36,743 nucleotides of DNA from a virus. Where the stretch lies: the IMG/VR virus record IMGVR_UViG_3300047457_000542, positions 1 to 36,743 of that record; one strand, given 5' to 3'. Shown one piece after another: positions 20,533-28,501 of this stretch. Under the pieces are notes generated by a model. The model was given only the letters and a program-made list of their open reading frames with translations. It was not told where the DNA came from and ran no database searches. Made by a program: the position numbers and the translations under genes. Every line of letters begins with the position of its first letter. The stretch's first letter is position 1.

Positions 20533-21265
20533 CTCGCGAGATCATCAGGTTGACGGTCGCTGGGAGTTTGATGAGAAGGTCGGCATAGTCTTCGACGACA
20601 TGGTGCAGCGTTCTGTTCCGCTCTATGACCAGACGCTTGATCTGCTGGGGCGGATTGCAATGCGGCACTGTCCTGCGGGCTGCCAGTCAACGATCCTTGA
20701 TCTTGGATGCTCAAACGGTCAAGCCTTGCATCGCATCATGAGTGTCGCGGCAAACGAAGGTGCTGCAAAGACGCGCACGCTCCGATTCATTGGCGTGGAC
20801 TCGCAGGAACACATGCTGACGAGATTGAGTGGCAAGTTCGGATCCGCGATCGAAACGCACATGCACGACCTGCGCTATCCCTTGCCGTATCGGATCGCTT
20901 CGTGTAGCCCGCGCGTTGTTCTTCTGCTATGGACGGCGCAGTTCATACCGTTAGAGCATCGCGCACGACTGTTCGCAGAGATCCGAAAGACCATCGCTCC
21001 TGATGGATGCTTGCTCGTCGCTGAGAAGTTGCGCGGGCAGACTGCGGCGTTCCAAACCATGATGTCGCACGAGTATGCGATGTGGAAGCAGCGCGTTGGT
21101 GGTTACTCGGCAGAATCGGTCGAAGCCAAGGCACGATCGCTTGAAGGTGTGCTTGTGAGCCTGACGGCCCCAGAGATGAAGCAGAGCCTGCAAGCAGAAG
21201 GCTTCGCGGTCGAGGAGGTCACACGCTACTTGGGATTTGCTGCGTACTATGCGTTGCCCAAATGA
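20525..21265 (+). CDS. cmoA: CmoA-like carboxy-SAM synthase homologue, 246 aa
   Basis: The sequence aligns along nearly its full length with bacterial CmoA, by my recall of the E. coli protein. Matching segments are FDEKV..VFDDMVQRSVPLY (15-34), DLGCSNG (59-65), GVDSQ (90-94), the TAQF strand (138-140), a VAEK strand, GGYS and KARSLEGVL (202-210). The first segment is specific to CmoA rather than to general methyltransferases. CmoA converts SAM plus prephenate into Cx-SAM. In the ungapped C-terminal alignment the carboxylate-binding Arg199 of E. coli falls on Ala203, with Arg204 next to it, so activity must be tested. The start ATG 20525 has AAGGAGAG upstream. It is the last gene of the cassette. 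Confidence 0.85.
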   Translation: MSDSRDHQVDGRWEFDEKVGIVFDDMVQRSVPLYDQTLDLLGRIAMRHCPAGCQSTILDLGCSNGQALHRIMSVAANEGAAKTRTLRFIGVDSQEHMLTRLSGKFGSAIETHMHDLRYPLPYRIASCSPRVVLLLWTAQFIPLEHRARLFAEIRKTIAPDGCLLVAEKLRGQTAAFQTMMSHEYAMWKQRVGGYSAESVEAKARSLEGVLVSLTAPEMKQSLQAEGFAVEEVTRYLGFAAYYALPK

Positions 21266-21526
21266 CAACACGGATAGGGGTCTGGAAAGTATGTCCGCAG
21301 ATGTTGGAGACCGGCGCGCGCTCTCTCACGCGCGTATGCGCAGAACTTTCACTTTTCGGTCGCTGCGCCGACTAGCGCTGGCTCCCGGGCGCGACAAGCA
21401 CCACGCTGCCCTAGCAGGCACTCGCAAGCGCCGACGCGCCTACGGGCCTCCTACTGCGTCAGGCGGCCTGTGCCCGGAGAGGGTTTTGCACCGTGTGGAT
21501 CTCTTGCTCGTGAGAGAGGCTTTCGC
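21266..21526. other. 260-bp non-coding region before the terminase genes
   Basis: I find no gene with a ribosome site here. It includes a GC-rich inverted repeat (CGCGCG, loop CTCTCTCA, CGCGCG, near 21325-21344) and a C-rich stretch. Lying directly upstream of the small terminase gene, it is a reasonable place for a packaging site (pac or cos) and a late promoter, but no signature proves either. Confidence 0.4.
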
Positions 21527-22003
21527 ATGAACGGCAGACCGCCGAAGCCGCAGGCACTTGCCGCCCTGTCAGGTGATCGTCGCCGCAAGGGCAAGGGCAT
21601 GGACTTGCCGCTTGCTGTGCCCGATGTCCCTGACTGGTTGAGCGAGGAAGCCAAGACGGAGTGGGCCACGGTGACGCATCTGCTGTCCACGATGCGCGTG
21701 GTCAGCGAAGTCGATTCCATCGCGCTCGCGCAGTTGGCTGACTATATGGCGAAGTGGAAGCGAGCAGCCGAGCAGGTCAGCAAGATCGGCATGGTGATCC
21801 CGATTCGCGATGCTGCGGGCACTGTGACAGGCTTCCGACGCAACCCGTATGTGACGATGCACCTTGAGTACGGCTTGATGGTGCAGCGTTTGCTCTCGCA
21901 GTTTGGTATGACTCCCTCGGCTCGTGCAAGGTTGATGAATGGCGAAGCGCAAGCAACCGACAACATCTTCAGCCGGATCGCCAGCGTTCAAGTCTCCGGC
22001 TAG
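21527..22003 (+). CDS. terS: Small terminase subunit, P27 family, 158 aa
   Basis: The N-terminus MNGRPPKPQALAALSGDRRR matches the RPPKPTALKxLxGN opening of P27-type small terminases. The pattern of a Pro-rich segment (VPDVPDWLSEEAKTEWATVTHLL), central helices and an NPY.TMHLEYG.M...L..FGMTPSARARL C-terminal region is also typical. It recognises the packaging site and loads the large subunit. The start ATG 21527 has GAGAGG about 8 bases before it. The large terminase start lies inside its 3' end (65-bp overlap), a usual arrangement. Confidence 0.88.
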   Translation: MNGRPPKPQALAALSGDRRRKGKGMDLPLAVPDVPDWLSEEAKTEWATVTHLLSTMRVVSEVDSIALAQLADYMAKWKRAAEQVSKIGMVIPIRDAAGTVTGFRRNPYVTMHLEYGLMVQRLLSQFGMTPSARARLMNGEAQATDNIFSRIASVQVSG

Positions 22004-23600
22004 CGGCGCGCTCGCGTTCAATCGACTGCCGAACTACGACGCAATCGCGACGGCAGGTGATTGTGTCTGGTCAGAGGCATCGGCGCAGCACGCGCTGCGG
22101 TTCATCGAGTCGATGTGCAGGCACACGATGGGAGAGAAGACAGGCAGCGCGTTCAAGTTGCTTGACTGGCAGCGTTGCTTCGTGGCGAATCTGTACGGCT
22201 GGCTTCGACCGGACGGCTCGCGTCGATACAGACAGGCGCATCTGCTCGTGCCTCGCAAGTCTGGCAAGACAGAACTGGCTGCCGCGCTCGCGCTCTATCA
22301 CCTGCTAGCAGATGACGAGCCGACGCCTGAAGTCGTCGGCATCGCGCGCGATCGCGAGCAAGCGCGGCTCTGCTTCCAGCGTGCGTGTCGAATGGTCGAG
22401 CAGGAGCCGCGAATGCGTGAGCGCGTTGAGTTCTTCCAGTCGCGCGTGACAGCGCCAGCGACTCATGCGCTCTACAAGGTTCTTTCGAGCGACGCGCCCG
22501 GCGCGCACGGCTTGAATGTGTCAGCCTGTATCGCGGACGAGATTCACGCGATGGAGAATCGGCGCGATCTGTGGGAGGCAGTGATGACATCGATGGGCTC
22601 ACGAAGGCAGCCGATGATGGTCAGCATCACTACGGCTGGAACGCTTCGCGAGTCGCTGGAGTTCGATCTGTTCACCTACGCGCAGAAGGTCTGTCAGCGC
22701 GTCATCGACAACCCGTCTTTCCTGCCGTGTCTCTACTACGCCGATGCCGAAGCAGACTGGAAGTCGCCGGAGACATGGCACAAAGCAAATCCAAGTCTCG
22801 GCGTCACAGTGCGCCCTGACTGGTACGAGACTGAAGCGAAGCGCGCACAGGATCAACCGTCCTACGAGTCGCCATTCAGGACTTACTACCTCTGCCAGCA
22901 CATCACGACGAGCGAACGATGGCTGCGGATGAGCGATTGGGACGCCTGCGGTGATGTCATCGAGGAAACCGCGCTGGAGAATCTGCCGTGCTATCTCGGT
23001 CTCGATCTCGGGCAGACAAGCGATCTCTCCTGCATCGCAGGAGTGTGGATCGACGGCGAATCGTTGTATGTGAAAGTCTGGTCTTACGCGCCCGAGGAGG
23101 GTGCAATCGCGCGAGCGCGCCGCGACGGCGTGCCGTATCTCGACTGGTCGCGCGCGGGATGGCTGACGCTGACGCCGGGCGACACCACCGACTACGCCTA
23201 CATCCGGCAGCAGGTGCTGGACATTGCGAAGCGGCACAAGGTTCGCATGGTCGGGTTCGATCCCTACAACGCGCAGAACCTCGGCAACGAGCTGGACGCC
23301 AAGGGGCTGAAGGTTGTCCGCGTGCCACAGTCCTACCTCAACCTGTCAACGCCGACGCGAATGTGGGAACGCGCAGTTGTCGGTAAGACGCTGCGACACG
23401 ATCGCAACCCGGTACTCTCGTGGGCAATGAGCAATGTGGTCGTGGAGCAGGACTTTGCAGGCAACGCGCGCCCGAGCAAGCGCAAGAGCGTCGAGAAGAT
23501 CGACCCAGTGGTTGCTGCCGTTGTCGCGATCAGTGCAAGTCTTCACGACGAAAAGATGGCGGCAAGCCCCTACGAGAAGCGAGGACTGATATGGCTGTGA
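21939..23600 (+). CDS. terL: Large terminase subunit, HK97-like (Terminase_1), 553 aa
   Basis: The ATPase domain has Walker A PRKSGKT (105-111) and Walker B with catalytic acid in CIADEIHAM (198-205), followed by the coupling segment SITTAG. The nuclease domain begins about residue 355 with CYLGLDLGQTSDLS (metal-binding Asp) and continues to VGFDPYNAQNL and the final KIDPVVA. It cuts the concatemer and drives DNA into the prohead. ATG 21939 has AAGG seven bases upstream. The portal ATG overlaps its 3' end by 10 bp. Confidence 0.95.
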   Translation: MAKRKQPTTSSAGSPAFKSPASGALAFNRLPNYDAIATAGDCVWSEASAQHALRFIESMCRHTMGEKTGSAFKLLDWQRCFVANLYGWLRPDGSRRYRQAHLLVPRKSGKTELAAALALYHLLADDEPTPEVVGIARDREQARLCFQRACRMVEQEPRMRERVEFFQSRVTAPATHALYKVLSSDAPGAHGLNVSACIADEIHAMENRRDLWEAVMTSMGSRRQPMMVSITTAGTLRESLEFDLFTYAQKVCQRVIDNPSFLPCLYYADAEADWKSPETWHKANPSLGVTVRPDWYETEAKRAQDQPSYESPFRTYYLCQHITTSERWLRMSDWDACGDVIEETALENLPCYLGLDLGQTSDLSCIAGVWIDGESLYVKVWSYAPEEGAIARARRDGVPYLDWSRAGWLTLTPGDTTDYAYIRQQVLDIAKRHKVRMVGFDPYNAQNLGNELDAKGLKVVRVPQSYLNLSTPTRMWERAVVGKTLRHDRNPVLSWAMSNVVVEQDFAGNARPSKRKSVEKIDPVVAAVVAISASLHDEKMAASPYEKRGLIWL

Positions 23601-25195
23601 CACTCTGGCAAAGGTTCAAGTCGCTCCTGCAGCCCGGTCAGCCGATCGCCACGCCGCAGGTCTACACCGGGACATTCAGCGACACGGGACAGAATGTCAC
23701 GCCGACTGTGGCGATGACTTGCACCACGGTCAACGCTTGCGTGCAGGCGATTGCTACCGAGATCGCGAAGTTGCCTTGGAGCGTACTGAGCCTGCGAAAC
23801 AATGGGCGCGTCGTTGCGACAGATCACCCCGTTCACAACTTGCTGCGGCTCGCGGCCAACTCCGAGTGCACTGCGCTCATGTGGCGCGAACTGATGCTGT
23901 CGAGCGCATGCCTCACGGGAAACGGTTACTCGCTGATCGTGCGGGATGCCGCGGGGCGTCCGACTGCACTGCACTACCTGCGGCCCGATCTGATGCAGAT
24001 CGTTCGCATGGGCGGTGGCGAGATCGCTTACATCTACAGCGGCGCAGAAGGAAAGCAGGTGTTCAGCAGCATGGACATCTTCCACCTTATGTGGATGAGT
24101 CCGGACGGCCTGCTTGGCTATAGCCCGATCAGTCTTGCGCGGCAGGCCATTGGCCTCGCCATCGCGCAGGAGACTTTCGGCGCCTCCTACTATCGCAACG
24201 CGAGCAGACCTTCAGGTGCGCTTGTCACCGATCAAGAACTTTCGGCTGACGCCCTTCAGCGGATTCGTGAATCGTGGGAGCAGCGAATGCGTGGCGTCCA
24301 GCAGGCGGGCTCGGTCGCTGTCCTCGAAGGTGGCCTCAAGTGGCAGCCGATCAGTCTCTCGCCAGAGGATTCGCAGTGGTTGCAGTCGCGAGAGTTCCAG
24401 CGCGAGGAAATCTGTGCCATCTTCCGTGTGCCACCGAGCGTGCTCGGCATTGGACAGAAGCAGTCCTACGCAAGTGCAGAGCAGGCGAATCGCGAGTGGG
24501 TGTCGGGTTGTCTGTCTTCTTGGAGCGCGCGCCTTGAGGCTGAAGCACAGAGAAAGTTGTTGCGAGCAGACGAGCCCTTCTCGACCGAGATCAGTTTCGA
24601 CTCGCTGCTGAAGAGCGACTTGATGACTCGGTTCCAGACCTTCAGCATCGCGCGGCAGTTTGGCTTCTTGAGTGTGAACGAGATTCGGGCAGAGTTGGGC
24701 CGCGCCAGCATCGGGGAAGCGGGAGACGCATACCTGCAGCCCGTGAACATGGTCCCGGTGAGCAACGCCTTCGGCGGCGCACAGGTGCAACAGCCTCTGC
24801 CAGATGTCGAGGCATTGCCTGACGAGCCGGTCGAAGATGTGGAGGCACAGGACACCGAAGAGCGTGCGGACGGATTCAAGCCGACCGCCGGCATGGTGGC
24901 CGAAGCGAAACGCGGGCTGGCGTGGCGCAGCGAGTTCGGTAGGGGCGGCACGCCTGTCGGTATCGCACGGGCTCGCGACATCGTGAACGGGCGCAACCTG
25001 CCGCTCGCGACGGTCAAGCGGATGTTCAGTTTCTTCTCGCGCCACGAGGTCGACAAGCAGGGCAAGGGCTTCACGCCGGGCGACGGCTTCCCAAGTAATG
25101 GCCGCATTGCTTGGGCTCTCTGGGGCGGTGACGCAGGCTTCAGTTGGAGCCGCAAGATCGTTGAGTCTGCGGCTAGCAAGAAGAATGCGAAGTAG
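23591..25195 (+). CDS. HK97-family portal protein with extra C-terminal domain, 534 aa
   Basis: Residues about 1-400 are a typical HK97-type portal: an early VNACVQAIATEIAKLPWSV segment, HPVHNLLRL, GNGYSLIVRD, YLRPDLMQ, FHLMWMSPDGLLGYSP, and IFRVPPSVLG near residue 280. Residues 430-534 form a distinct module beginning KPTAGMVAEAKRGLAWRSEF and containing RHEVDKQGKGF and GRIAWALWGGD. I have the impression this segment exists as a free-standing or fused domain in other phages, with unknown function. The acidic linker at about 395-430 supports a separate domain. The start at 23591 overlaps the terminase end. Confidence 0.92.
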   Translation: MAVTLWQRFKSLLQPGQPIATPQVYTGTFSDTGQNVTPTVAMTCTTVNACVQAIATEIAKLPWSVLSLRNNGRVVATDHPVHNLLRLAANSECTALMWRELMLSSACLTGNGYSLIVRDAAGRPTALHYLRPDLMQIVRMGGGEIAYIYSGAEGKQVFSSMDIFHLMWMSPDGLLGYSPISLARQAIGLAIAQETFGASYYRNASRPSGALVTDQELSADALQRIRESWEQRMRGVQQAGSVAVLEGGLKWQPISLSPEDSQWLQSREFQREEICAIFRVPPSVLGIGQKQSYASAEQANREWVSGCLSSWSARLEAEAQRKLLRADEPFSTEISFDSLLKSDLMTRFQTFSIARQFGFLSVNEIRAELGRASIGEAGDAYLQPVNMVPVSNAFGGAQVQQPLPDVEALPDEPVEDVEAQDTEERADGFKPTAGMVAEAKRGLAWRSEFGRGGTPVGIARARDIVNGRNLPLATVKRMFSFFSRHEVDKQGKGFTPGDGFPSNGRIAWALWGGDAGFSWSRKIVESAASKKNAK

Positions 25196-25199
25196 TACC

Positions 25200-25808
25200 A
25201 TGCCAGCCATGCACGAGATCGAATATCGCGCCGCGCGTCAGATCGAACTGCGTGAAGCAGTCGAGGGCCAGCCGCTCGAACTGCTCGGCTATGCCTCCAC
25301 ATTCGATGCGCCCTATGAAGTCGACGGCATGACCGAGACGATCGCGCGTGGTGCGTTCGAGCGAACGCTTCGCGAGAAGCCTGATGTGTTCGCATTCATC
25401 GGGCACGATCCGAATCGCGTGATTGCACGCACGACGAATGGCTCGCTCGCGCTCCAGCAGGACGGGCATGGCCTCAAGGTCGTGCTGCGACCTGTCGATA
25501 CACAGGACGGGCGCGACGCCGCAACACTGGTCCGAACTGGCACGCTCGACTCGATGTCGTTCGGCTTCCTCGTCAAGGACGACTCGATCGAGATGCGAGA
25601 CGGTCGTCTGCATCGTGAGATTCGCGATGTCGAGTTGCATGAGGTGAGCATCGTTGCATTCCCTGCGAACGCGAATGCCCGCATCTCAACCCGAGCGCGC
25701 GAGCGGGCAGACGAACTGATTCGCGAACAGCGGAAGTCGAGTCGCAGGGTGTTCCTGCCGCCGTTCCCGCTTGCCGAACTGAGGAGCCCCACGAATGGCA
25801 CTGTCTAA
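25200..25808 (+). CDS. HK97-like prohead (capsid maturation) protease, 202 aa
   Basis: The family pattern is clear: LLGYASTFDAPYEVDGMTETIARGAF, FIGHDPNRVIART (H69 of the active site), GLKVVLRP, TGTLDSMSFGF (S118 or S120 as nucleophile) and HEVSIVAFPANANA. The enzyme cuts the N-terminal delta domain of the capsid protein during prohead maturation. The start ATG 25200 is five bases after the portal stop; ATG 25209 is possible. The C-terminus overlaps the next gene by 14 bp. Confidence 0.92.
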   Translation: MPAMHEIEYRAARQIELREAVEGQPLELLGYASTFDAPYEVDGMTETIARGAFERTLREKPDVFAFIGHDPNRVIARTTNGSLALQQDGHGLKVVLRPVDTQDGRDAATLVRTGTLDSMSFGFLVKDDSIEMRDGRLHREIRDVELHEVSIVAFPANANARISTRARERADELIREQRKSSRRVFLPPFPLAELRSPTNGTV

Positions 25809-26847
25809 CAACGCGAACCAGAGCGGCACTCACCTTGCTCCGCGAGCGATTGCGGAGCAGGTCTGGACTCGTCTCTATGACACCTTCCCGATGTCGCTCG
25901 TGAGTCGTGGTACTGGTCCGCGCGGATTCCGAGTCGCGACTACAGCAGCACCATCGAACGGCGCCCCAGATATTCCATCCAGCGAAGGCCAGTCGTTCGC
26001 CACGAACTTTGATCCAACCTTCGAGCAGGTCGCTTTCGATATGACAACCTATCGTGCGAAGGTTGTCATCTCCAACGAACTTGCTGCCGACAGTCGTGTC
26101 GTTGAGTTCATGACTACACGACTCGCAGGACAACTCGCCGAAGCAGTCGGCCAAGGCATCATCCAGACGATTGCCGCGACACTTCAAGGCGAGTCGCGAT
26201 ACACCGAGGCTGATCACTTCGATGTGGGCGAAGTGGGCGCAACCTCCGGCAACCCGAAGATTCTGAACCACAGCGGCTTCAGGTGCTTGTCGAACTTGAG
26301 CAACATTCACCGCTCGCGAGCCTGCTGGGTCTTCAGTCCAGACGGCTTCCGCAATTACGGCACGCAGGAAGGTCGCGGCAACTTGGTGACGCTCGGCATT
26401 CGGCAAGAGGACTACATTTATGGTCGCCTGATCGGTGAGGGCAGCGCGACTGCGAACGAAGTTGTCGTGCCGCTACAAGGCGGCGGTGGTGGTGGCGGCA
26501 AGGGTGGAATCGAAGGCGAAGGCGAACTCGCGAAGAACCTCGGGCTGCAACTGCGGTCGCGATTGGTTGGCCGCTCTCCGACCAGTGACTCATGGCACAC
26601 CGCCTACCTCGGCTGTCCGATCTACACCTCGACAGGTCTGGCGGACACGCACAACGCCAGCGACGGCGTGTGGGCCATGCTCGTCGATCTGTCGCAGTTC
26701 ATGCTCTTCGATCAGCCGCTGTCGGTGCATGTAGACACCGAGAGCCTCATCGCGAATAATCAGACCGTGGTGCACGCCATGTATCGCAACACGGGCCAAC
26801 TACTTGACCCAACCGCCGGATGGGGACTCGTGTCACCTTCCGTCTAA
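25795..26847 (+). CDS. HK97-fold capsid-type protein lacking a delta domain, 350 aa
   Basis: The protein resembles the mature part of HK97-type major capsid proteins. VVISNELAADS parallels LVSNELIADS of the next gene, RACWVFSPDGF parallels GACWVMSDEMF, and YLGCPIY parallels LLGYPVY. It starts directly at the capsid domain with no coiled-coil scaffold region. A glycine-rich insertion (residues about 228-240) interrupts it. With the 26869 gene this makes two tandem capsid-type proteins. It may form special capsomers, a hexamer/pentamer variant or a minor shell component. The ribosome site GAGGAG is at about 25781-25786. Confidence 0.82.
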   Translation: MALSNNANQSGTHLAPRAIAEQVWTRLYDTFPMSLVSRGTGPRGFRVATTAAPSNGAPDIPSSEGQSFATNFDPTFEQVAFDMTTYRAKVVISNELAADSRVVEFMTTRLAGQLAEAVGQGIIQTIAATLQGESRYTEADHFDVGEVGATSGNPKILNHSGFRCLSNLSNIHRSRACWVFSPDGFRNYGTQEGRGNLVTLGIRQEDYIYGRLIGEGSATANEVVVPLQGGGGGGGKGGIEGEGELAKNLGLQLRSRLVGRSPTSDSWHTAYLGCPIYTSTGLADTHNASDGVWAMLVDLSQFMLFDQPLSVHVDTESLIANNQTVVHAMYRNTGQLLDPTAGWGLVSPSV

Positions 26848-26868
26848 CACCCAAACAGAGGAACAGAA

Positions 26869-28206
26869 ATGCCACAGGACGGAATGACTGACGAGAAGAA
26901 GAAGATGAGCATCCGAGAGATCACTGACGCGATCGGCAGTCTCTACGAGAGCATGAAGGCCCTCGTGACCAACTCGCAGGACAACGGCGAGCCCATGACT
27001 GGCGAGCAGGAGGAGCAGTACGCGCGGATGAACTCGCGCCTGACCGACCTGATCAAGATGCGCGATCAGCACTACCGTCTTCTCGATGCCGCTACGCAGG
27101 CCCAGCGCGCGATCGACAAGTCTGTCGAGACGATCTCTCGCGAGCGCTCGACGAGCGACACTGGCAAGAAGCGCGGCGAGGCTCTTCGCAACTTCCTCCA
27201 GACCGAGGAGTATCGGAGCGCCTTCAACCGCTACCTGACCGTCGGCAACGACCTGCGACCGGACGAGGCTCGTGCGCTCTCGGAGGGCACGGACTCGGCG
27301 GGTGGCTACCTGCCTGCTCCCGAGTTCCTCTCGACGCTGATCGAACTGCGTTGGGAAAACAATGTCTTCCGTCAGATCAGCAATGTCATTCCGCTCGGCA
27401 CCTTCGAGACGGAGATCGTGCTGGAGGGTGGAACCTTCCCGGTGGCGACCTACGAGACCGAAGGCACGGCCAAGACCGCCAGCGATCCGAACTTCGCCAA
27501 CCTCGTGCTGACGCCGAAGACCATGCGCTGCTTCACGCTCGTGAGCAACGAACTGATCGCGGATTCGCCCACGCGTGGCCCGTCCTTCAACATCGAGTCG
27601 ATCCTCGCGCGTCAGTTTGGTCGCGTGATGGGCGCGAAGGAAGAAGTCTCGTTCGGCAACGGTAACGGCAGCGGTGCGAATCCGAAGGGGTTCTTCACAT
27701 ACACGGCCAATGGCGAGATCGGTGCCTACACGACGGCCGCAAAGAGCACCGTGACCATCGCGGATCTGCAGGGCATCGTGTCCTCCCTGAAGCGCCAGTA
27801 TCGCGATGGCGCGTGCTGGGTGATGTCCGATGAGATGTTCTGGAAGATCCGCAACTTCCTGATGGTCGGCACGGCTGGCACTCCGACTGGCGGCAATTAC
27901 GCGCCGTTCGCTTGGAGCCTTGGCGATGGTCGTCTGCAGGATGGCGAGCCCGATCGCCTGCTCGGCTATCCGGTCTACTGCTGCGCCACTGGCGCAGTCC
28001 CGGCCTACGCCGATGGCGCTGTCGTGGCTGGCTTCGGCAACTTCAAGGACTACTTCCACATCGGTGAGCGCGAAGGCATCTCGATCAAGGTGGCGCGCGA
28101 GACCTATCTCGCGAACAACCAGACGGGCTACTTCGCGTTCGCGCGGCACAACTGCGTGCCGTCGGTCTACGAAGCGTTCAAGCACCTGAAGATCAAGGCC
28201 TCCTGA
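26869..28206 (+). CDS. HK97-family major capsid protein with N-terminal delta domain, 445 aa
   Basis: Residues 1-135 are a charged coiled-coil scaffold (delta) region. The capsid domain follows: SEGTDSAGGYLPAPEF, FPVATYETEGT, LVSNELIADS, VSFGNGNGSGANPKGFF (the usual nucleotide-loop-like FGNG..P.G segment), DGACWVMSDEMFWKIR, and DRLLGYPVYCCATGAVP. The delta region should be removed by the upstream protease. ATG 26869 follows AGAGGAAC. A strong hairpin follows 20 bases after the stop, consistent with a highly expressed gene. Confidence 0.95.
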   Translation: MPQDGMTDEKKKMSIREITDAIGSLYESMKALVTNSQDNGEPMTGEQEEQYARMNSRLTDLIKMRDQHYRLLDAATQAQRAIDKSVETISRERSTSDTGKKRGEALRNFLQTEEYRSAFNRYLTVGNDLRPDEARALSEGTDSAGGYLPAPEFLSTLIELRWENNVFRQISNVIPLGTFETEIVLEGGTFPVATYETEGTAKTASDPNFANLVLTPKTMRCFTLVSNELIADSPTRGPSFNIESILARQFGRVMGAKEEVSFGNGNGSGANPKGFFTYTANGEIGAYTTAAKSTVTIADLQGIVSSLKRQYRDGACWVMSDEMFWKIRNFLMVGTAGTPTGGNYAPFAWSLGDGRLQDGEPDRLLGYPVYCCATGAVPAYADGAVVAGFGNFKDYFHIGEREGISIKVARETYLANNQTGYFAFARHNCVPSVYEAFKHLKIKAS

Positions 28207-28226
28207 GTCTGAGGATGACGCAACCT

Positions 28227-28263
28227 CGGCCCCGCTGTAGATCACACTGCAGCGGGGCCGTTT
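28227..28263 (+). terminator. Terminator-like hairpin after the major capsid gene
   Basis: CGGCCCCGCTG (28227-28237) pairs perfectly with CAGCGGGGCCG (28250-28260) around a 12-base loop, followed by TTTCAC. The stem is very stable but the U tract is short, so it probably reduces rather than abolishes transcription into the neck genes. It also overlaps the leader of the next small gene. Confidence 0.75.
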
Positions 28264-28267
28264 CACT

Positions 28268-28501
28268 ATGAGAGTCCGATTCAACGACGCCGCGATGCTC
28301 GATCTAACTGGTCTGCCGATGCTTGTGCAGGCAGGACAGACGGTGAACATCGACTCGTCGCTCGCGAAGCAACTGATTCGCAGCGGGCTTGCGGCAGCCA
28401 TTCCTGAGACGACCGACGCTCGAAGCGAAAGGAGCCACGCGTGTACGCCGTTCCAACAGTCCGATGCGCGGAGACAAGTGCGCCAGCGTCCGAGCCAGTA
28501 A
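28268..28501 (+). CDS. Small protein between capsid and connector genes, 77 aa
   Basis: The N-terminal 50 residues read like a compact domain (MRVRFNDAAMLDLTGLPMLV, QAGQTVNIDSSLAKQLIRSG, LAAAIPE). This style of short protein with a final G-L-A segment is frequent between capsid and connector genes. The last 20 codons (28441-28501) overlap the connector gene in another frame and are rich in Arg, Gln and Ser. There is no good ribosome site, and the gene starts right after the hairpin. Function is unknown. Confidence 0.55.
   Translation: MRVRFNDAAMLDLTGLPMLVQAGQTVNIDSSLAKQLIRSGLAAAIPETTDARSERSHACTPFQQSDARRQVRQRPSQ

Noticed and set aside
20525-21265. CmoA-like gene as a tRNA-modification gene
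   Set aside because: No CmoB-like partner or tRNA gene is visible, and the gene overlaps the cytosine-C5 enzyme. A tRNA role is not excluded but is less supported.
21237-21530. 97-codon open frame before the small terminase gene
   Set aside because: It is Arg-rich, has no ribosome site, and overlaps both the CmoA-like end and the terminase start. It reads like GC-rich non-coding DNA.
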